Below, one piece after another: positions 14,535 through 18,025 of a DNA stretch of 18,025 bases (the first letter of the stretch is position 1; every line of letters begins with the position of its first letter). The notes beneath the pieces are model-generated. The model made no database searches, was not told where the DNA came from, and worked only from the letters and a program-made list of their open reading frames with translations. The DNA comes from Burkholderiales bacterium (lineage in GTDB: Bacteria; Pseudomonadota; Gammaproteobacteria; Burkholderiales; Chitinimonadaceae): the NCBI GenBank assembly GCA_019234745.1, contig JAFAKZ010000487.1, positions 1 through 18,025 on the forward strand, written 5' to 3'. Both the position numbers and the translations under genes were made by a program.

Positions 14535-15716
14535 ATGCTACTCGACTTCTTCTACGCCCTGCGCGACGCCAAGCTGCCCGTCTCGACCAAGGAATTCCTG
14601 GCCTTGCTGGAAGCGCTCGACCAGCGCCTGGTTAGCGGCAGCCTGGACGACTTCTACGTGGTCTCGCGCACTATCCTGATCAAGGATGAGAAATACTTCG
14701 ACCGCTTCGATCAGGTGTTCGGGCATTACTTTCGCGGCGTGGAAAATCTGCTGGAAAAGATCGAGGCCGATATCCCTGAAGATTGGCTGACCAAGTTGAT
14801 CGAAAAGCAATTGAGCGACGAAGAGAAAGCGCAGCTCAAAGGCCTGGGCTGGGAAAAGCTGATGCAGACGCTGCGCGAGCGGCTGGCCGAGCAGAAGGAG
14901 CGCCATCAGGGCGGCAACAAGTGGATAGGCACGGGCGGCACCAGCCCCTTCGGCGCCTATGGCTACAACCCGGAAGGCATACGCATCGGCCAGGACGGCT
15001 CGCGCCACCGCCGTGCCGTGAAGGTGTGGGACCAGCGCGAGTTCCGCGACTTCGACGACCGGCGCGAGCTGGGTACGCGCAACTTCAAGGTAGCGCTGCG
15101 CCGCCTGCGCCAGATCACCCGTTCGGCTGAAGCACCCGTACTGGACCTGGACGGCACCGTTCGCGCCACGGCCGACAACGCTGGCTGGCTCGACCTACAG
15201 TACGTGCACGAACGGCACAACGCCGTAAAGGTGCTGCTCTGCCTGGACGTAGGCGGCTCGATGGACGACCACATTCATGTCTGCGAAACGCTGTTCTCCG
15301 CGGCCAGGGCCGAATTCAAGCACCTGGAGCATGCCTACTTCCATAACTTCGTCTATGAATCCGTGTGGCGCGACAACCGCCGGCGCCACAGCGAACGACT
15401 CAACACGCTCGACCTGCTGCATACCTATCCCAAAGATTACAAGCTGATCTTCGTGGGCGACGCGACCATGGGCCCGTACGAGATTCTCTATCCGGGCGGC
15501 TCGGTCGAGCACATGAATGAAGAGCCGGGCAAGGTTTGGCTGGAACGCGTGCTGGCGCACTTCCCCTCGGCCGTCTGGCTCAACCCTGTGGACGAACAGT
15601 ATTGGGATTACACGGAGAGCGTGGCGATGACGCGCGAACTGATGAGCGGTCGGATGTTTCCGCTTACACCGGCCGGACTGGAGACGGCCATGCGCCGCTT
15701 GCAGCTTGGCGGATAA
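14535..15716 (+). CDS. VWA domain protein, CoxE-like
   Basis: The 393-residue cytoplasmic protein has an N-terminal helical region (about 1-125), a Gly-rich linker (GTGGTSPFGAYGYNPEG, 132-148) and a C-terminal von Willebrand A domain (about 230-390). The MIDAS reads DVGGS (238-242), so the first Ser of the usual DxSxS is Gly; T454-type residues farther on cannot be assigned by eye. CoxE-like VWA proteins normally work with a MoxR AAA+ ATPase to remodel or insert metal cofactors into a target. No MoxR gene lies within the window on either side, so the partner must be elsewhere. There is no Shine-Dalgarno before ATG 14535, but the start agrees with the conserved LLDFFYALR opening. The gene ends 89 bases before yciB, without a clear terminator. 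Confidence 0.85.
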   Translation: MLLDFFYALRDAKLPVSTKEFLALLEALDQRLVSGSLDDFYVVSRTILIKDEKYFDRFDQVFGHYFRGVENLLEKIEADIPEDWLTKLIEKQLSDEEKAQLKGLGWEKLMQTLRERLAEQKERHQGGNKWIGTGGTSPFGAYGYNPEGIRIGQDGSRHRRAVKVWDQREFRDFDDRRELGTRNFKVALRRLRQITRSAEAPVLDLDGTVRATADNAGWLDLQYVHERHNAVKVLLCLDVGGSMDDHIHVCETLFSAARAEFKHLEHAYFHNFVYESVWRDNRRRHSERLNTLDLLHTYPKDYKLIFVGDATMGPYEILYPGGSVEHMNEEPGKVWLERVLAHFPSAVWLNPVDEQYWDYTESVAMTRELMSGRMFPLTPAGLETAMRRLQLGG

Positions 15717-15767
15717 CCGACTTGGCAGCTCGTCTTCTTAGGACAAATTAATGTGCACTGTTGCCGA

Positions 15768-15796
15768 TTGCTCATTGCACATCACCTCGGCATAAT
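15768..15796 (+). promoter_or_regulatory. Possible promoter of yciB
   Basis: TTGCTC (15768-15773, three of six) and CATAAT (15791-15796, five of six) are separated by 17 bp. Transcription would begin near 15803, only about three bases before the start codon, implying a nearly leaderless message. Confidence 0.35.
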
Positions 15797-15805
15797 CCGC
15801 CAATT

Positions 15806-16387
15806 ATGAAATTCCTGTTCGACCTGCTGCCGGTCATCGTCCTCTTCGGCGGTTACGCTACTGGCAAGACCCTCCCCGCCTACGGCATCAATCAACCCAT
15901 CGAATTCGCCACCTTGCTGGCGGTATCGGTATCGGTGTTGCAAATGGCTTGGGTGCTGCTGCGCCGGCGGAAGATCGACGCGCTGCAGTGGATCAGTTTT
16001 TCCCTGATCATCCTCGCCGGCGGCGCGACGCTTATCTTCCATAACGACATCTTCATCCGCATGAAGCCCACGGTATTACCTGCCGTGATGGCTATCGCCA
16101 TGCTGGTATGTCGCTACAAGTTCAATACGCCGCCGCTCAAGGCACTGATGGGCAAAGAGTTGCACCTGCCCGAAGCACTGTGGGACAAGCTCATGTGGGC
16201 CTGGGTCGCCTTCTTCCTGTTCCAGGCCGTTGCGAACTTCTTCGTCGCACAGTATTTCTCGCAGACGATCTGGGTGAAATACCACTTCGTATCGTCCATC
16301 GGTTTGCCACTCTTGTTCGCCGTCGTCCAGGGTGCGTGGCTATACCGCCACCTGCCGCGCGACAACGCCCCGTCGGAAGAAGCCTGA
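15806..16387 (+). CDS. yciB: Septation protein A / inner-membrane protein YciB
   Basis: The 193-residue protein is strongly hydrophobic, with five to six membrane helices (around 4-20, 32-52, 62-78, 86-100, 128-150 and 162-180). It opens MKFLFDLLPVIVLFGGYA, the diagnostic start of the YciB (IspZ/septation A) family. Conserved charged loops include WKYH-like IWVKYHF near residue 155. The family is implicated in cell division and envelope integrity, interacting with elongation and division proteins; the biochemical role is not settled. The open frame extends to a TTG at 15761, but homology supports ATG 15806. No Shine-Dalgarno is visible. It is the first gene of a tight cluster: the stop is one base from the ATG of the YciI gene. 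Confidence 0.94.
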   Translation: MKFLFDLLPVIVLFGGYATGKTLPAYGINQPIEFATLLAVSVSVLQMAWVLLRRRKIDALQWISFSLIILAGGATLIFHNDIFIRMKPTVLPAVMAIAMLVCRYKFNTPPLKALMGKELHLPEALWDKLMWAWVAFFLFQAVANFFVAQYFSQTIWVKYHFVSSIGLPLLFAVVQGAWLYRHLPRDNAPSEEA

Positions 16388-16388
16388 T

Positions 16389-16691
16389 ATGTTGTACGCC
16401 ATCGTCGGCCATGATGCCCCTAACAGCCTGGAAGCCCGCCTGGCCAACCGCCCTGCCCACTTGGCACGGCTGCACGCCCTGCAGGAAGCGGGTCGCCTCG
16501 TGTTGGCCGGCCCCTTCCCCGCTATCGACTCGCCCGACCCAGGGCCGGCTGGCTTCACGGGCAGCCTGATCGTGGCAGAATTCGCCAGCCTGGCCGATGC
16601 GCAAGCCTGGGCAGCAGAAGACCCTTACAAGATCAACGGCGTATATGTATCGGTAGACATACAGCCGTTCAAGAAGGCCCTGCCTGCGTGA
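16389..16691 (+). CDS. yciI: YciI family protein
   Basis: The 100-residue protein has a ferredoxin-like alpha+beta fold and family landmarks: an opening MLYAIVGHD strand, R21 and H24 in RPAHLARLHAL, the GP pair at 41-42 (LAGPFP), and the DP dipeptide at 78-79 (EDPY) near the putative active site. Members are small cytoplasmic proteins of unknown general function; some related proteins catalyse dehydrochlorination or similar chemistry. ATG 16389 follows the yciB stop by one base, and its own TGA overlaps the next gene's GTG. An earlier in-frame ATG at 16332 lies inside yciB and is rejected. The neighbours suggest co-expression with division and redox housekeeping genes. Confidence 0.92.
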   Translation: MLYAIVGHDAPNSLEARLANRPAHLARLHALQEAGRLVLAGPFPAIDSPDPGPAGFTGSLIVAEFASLADAQAWAAEDPYKINGVYVSVDIQPFKKALPA

Positions 16692-16957
16692 GCACAATCG
16701 AACAAATCCGTGCGAAACTGGCAAGCCTCGCTCCAACCGAGCTCAGCTTGCAAGACGACAGTCATCGTCATGCGGGCCATGCCGGGGCCGCATCTGGCGG
16801 TGGGCACTTTGAACTGTTTATCGTGTCCGAACGCTTTGCAGGACTCAGCCGCGTGGCACGCCACCGGCTGATTTACGATTGTCTGGGCGATATGATGCGG
16901 CGCGAAATTCACGCGCTGTCCATCGACGCCCGAACACCCGGCGAAGTGGAAAAGTAG
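16688..16957 (+). CDS. bolA: BolA family protein
   Basis: The 89-residue protein is a class II KH-like BolA. It has the HFELFIVSERF strand (40-50), the signature RVARHRLIYDCL (55-66) and the conserved His in REIHALSI (H75), used with glutaredoxins to hold a [2Fe-2S] cluster. BolA proteins link iron-sulphur status, morphology and stress responses. The start is GTG 16688, overlapping the YciI stop as GTGA, so translation is probably coupled. A His/Gly-rich stretch (HRHAGHAGAASGGGH, 26-40) precedes the KH core. It is followed by a 101-base gap and the parvulin gene; no terminator separates them, so the cluster may continue. Confidence 0.93.
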   Translation: MSTIEQIRAKLASLAPTELSLQDDSHRHAGHAGAASGGGHFELFIVSERFAGLSRVARHRLIYDCLGDMMRREIHALSIDARTPGEVEK

Positions 16958-17058
16958 CGTAGATCGTTGGCAAACGCCGCGATTTGCTCTAACTTTCTGC
17001 CTCGCCACCAACTGGATAACTCAACCAAACCCGCCTCACCTACAAAGGACGTAATCCG

Positions 17059-17850
17059 ATGTACAACAAGATTCGCTTCGTTCCCGCCCTGCTCGCCGCG
17101 CTCGTGGCCGCTGGTGCCGTGCACGCCGCCGACAAGCCGGTTGCGGTTGTCAACGGCGTTTCTATCCCCCAGGAAGAAATGGATTTCATCCTGAAGCACC
17201 AGACGGAGCAAGGCGCACAAGACACGCCTGAGCTACGTGCCAAGATTCGCGACTTCCTCGTGACCCAGGAAATCATCGCTCAGGAAGCCGCCAAGGAAGG
17301 CCTGGACAAGACCGCCGACTTCCAGATGGAAGCCAAGCTGGCCCACGCCGACCTGCTGCGCAATACCTTGTTTGCATCCTACGTCAAGAACCACCCGATC
17401 TCGGACGACGCCATGAAGGCCGAGTACGACAAGCAGGTTGCCGGCATGGGTCAACAAAAGGAATACCACGCTCGCCATATCCTGGTGAAGACGGAAGCCG
17501 AAGCCAACGCCATTCTCGCGTCGCTGAAGAAGGGCAAGTCCTTCGAAGCGCTGGCCAAGGAAAAGTCGCAGGACGAAGGCAGCAAGGCCAACGGCGGCGA
17601 CCTGGGCTGGGCCCAGCCGGACCGCTACGTCAAGGAATTCGGCGAAGCACTGACGCACCTGGCCAAGGGCCAGACCACGGACAAGCCGGTCAAGAGCCAG
17701 TTTGGCTACCACATCATCCGTCTGGAAGATGCACGCGTGCCGGCACCGCCCCCGCTGGATCAGGTGAAGGGCCAGCTGCAGCAGATGATGCAGCGTCAGC
17801 AGATCGACACGCTGGTGAACGACCTGAAGGGCAAGGCCAAGGTCGACTAA
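17059..17850 (+). CDS. Periplasmic parvulin-type peptidyl-prolyl isomerase
   Basis: The 263-residue protein has a Sec signal peptide (1-23, ending AVHA), a SurA/PrsA-like N-terminal helical domain (about 25-130) and one parvulin domain (about 134-225). The domain carries the typical ARHILVKTEAEA, GGDLGW and FGYHIIRLED segments. It catalyses cis-trans isomerisation of prolyl bonds and helps fold exported proteins. The C-terminal tail after residue 227 is Pro- then Gln-rich and helical (LQQMMQRQQ), and probably packs on the N-terminal domain. AAGGA (17045-17049) lies nine bases before ATG 17059. It is closed by the intrinsic terminator at 17865-17890. With one parvulin domain it is nearer to PrsA/Cbf2-like proteins than to two-domain SurA. 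Confidence 0.94.
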   Translation: MYNKIRFVPALLAALVAAGAVHAADKPVAVVNGVSIPQEEMDFILKHQTEQGAQDTPELRAKIRDFLVTQEIIAQEAAKEGLDKTADFQMEAKLAHADLLRNTLFASYVKNHPISDDAMKAEYDKQVAGMGQQKEYHARHILVKTEAEANAILASLKKGKSFEALAKEKSQDEGSKANGGDLGWAQPDRYVKEFGEALTHLAKGQTTDKPVKSQFGYHIIRLEDARVPAPPPLDQVKGQLQQMMQRQQIDTLVNDLKGKAKVD

Positions 17851-17864
17851 TCGACCCAGCCAGT

Positions 17865-17890
17865 AAAAAAGGGCCGCAAGGCCCTTTTTT
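17865..17890. terminator. Intrinsic terminator after the parvulin gene
   Basis: A perfect hairpin has stem GGGCC/GGCCC and loop GCAA, preceded by six A and followed by six T. It starts 14 bases after the stop codon and separates the isomerase from the PII gene. The flanking A-run makes it potentially bidirectional. Confidence 0.93.
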
Positions 17891-17912
17891 CATGTTTACC
17901 CAGGAGACGGAT

Positions 17913-18025
17913 ATGGATATGAAAAAAATCGAAGCGATCATCAAGCCCTTCAAGCTCGATGAAGTGCGCGAAGCCCTGGCCGAAGTAGGCGTCACGGGCC
18001 TCACCGTATCGGAAGTGAAAGGCTT
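17913..18025 (+). CDS. glnB: Nitrogen regulatory protein P-II, 3'-truncated by the window
   Basis: The visible residues MDMKKIEAIIKPFKLDEVRE and the following TGLTVSEVKG match the N-terminal third of PII proteins, trimeric sensors of 2-oxoglutarate and ATP/ADP that regulate nitrogen assimilation. The uridylylated T-loop tyrosine lies beyond the edge. AGGAG (17902-17906) is six bases from ATG 17913 and twelve from ATG 17919, so the first start is preferred, although most homologues begin at the position of the second (MKKIEAI). The KKIEAIIKPF wording is closer to GlnB than to GlnK, but without neighbours such as amtB the paralogue cannot be fixed. It is transcribed independently, after the terminator at 17865-17890. 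Confidence 0.9.
   Translation, partial: MDMKKIEAIIKPFKLDEVREALAEVGVTGLTVSEVKG

Overview
The window looks like a chromosomal segment of a GC-rich betaproteobacterium. This is inferred from the products, from dense gene packing with ATGA/GTGA overlaps, and from the run septation protein A - YciI - BolA - parvulin isomerase - PII, which I associate with Neisseriales and relatives. Nothing here identifies a genus. No tRNA, rRNA, CRISPR array, transposase or phage gene was seen.

Layout. 1-895: 3' end of a YncE-like beta-propeller gene (+). 999-2372: a membrane-anchored trypsin-like protease with an N-terminal J-like domain (+), facing guaA (GMP synthase, -, 2473-4047) across a perfect bidirectional terminator. 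4048-4386: a 339-base spacer with the guaA promoter region, two GC hairpins and a REPIN-like inverted repeat, then smpB (-). 4939-5961: cytoplasmic L-asparaginase (+). 6062-7363: an EAL c-di-GMP phosphodiesterase with a YkuI-like C-terminus (+). Its stop codon forms part of a likely promoter for the 4.5S SRP RNA gene (about 7403-7501). A TetR regulator follows (+), then a second REPIN-like repeat that supplies its stop codon, then the convergent thioredoxin and GNAT acetyltransferase genes (-). 9328-9687: gene-free, with a degenerate inverted repeat. 9688-13349: a three-gene operon (-) of coniferyl-type aldehyde dehydrogenase, Tat-signal small protein and GMC oxidoreductase, matching the laoC-laoB-laoA arrangement for long-chain alcohol oxidation known from Pseudomonas aeruginosa. 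13571-14362: a SAM methyltransferase (-), divergent from a CoxE-like VWA protein gene (+). 15806-17850: yciB, yciI, bolA and a periplasmic parvulin isomerase (+), then an intrinsic terminator and the start of a PII gene at the right edge.

How the genes work together. The clearest unit is the lao-like operon. The flavoprotein has no export signal of its own, its small partner carries a twin-arginine signal, and the aldehyde dehydrogenase would oxidise the aldehyde product. No regulator sits next to it, but a perfect 15-bp palindrome lies upstream and a TetR gene lies about 1.5 kb beyond the operon's 3' end. Most other genes are housekeeping. The more unusual items are the J-like/TM/protease fusion, the two paired REP hairpins with compensatory base changes, and the sharing of sequence between stop codons and non-coding elements at 7361-7366 and 8230-8233.
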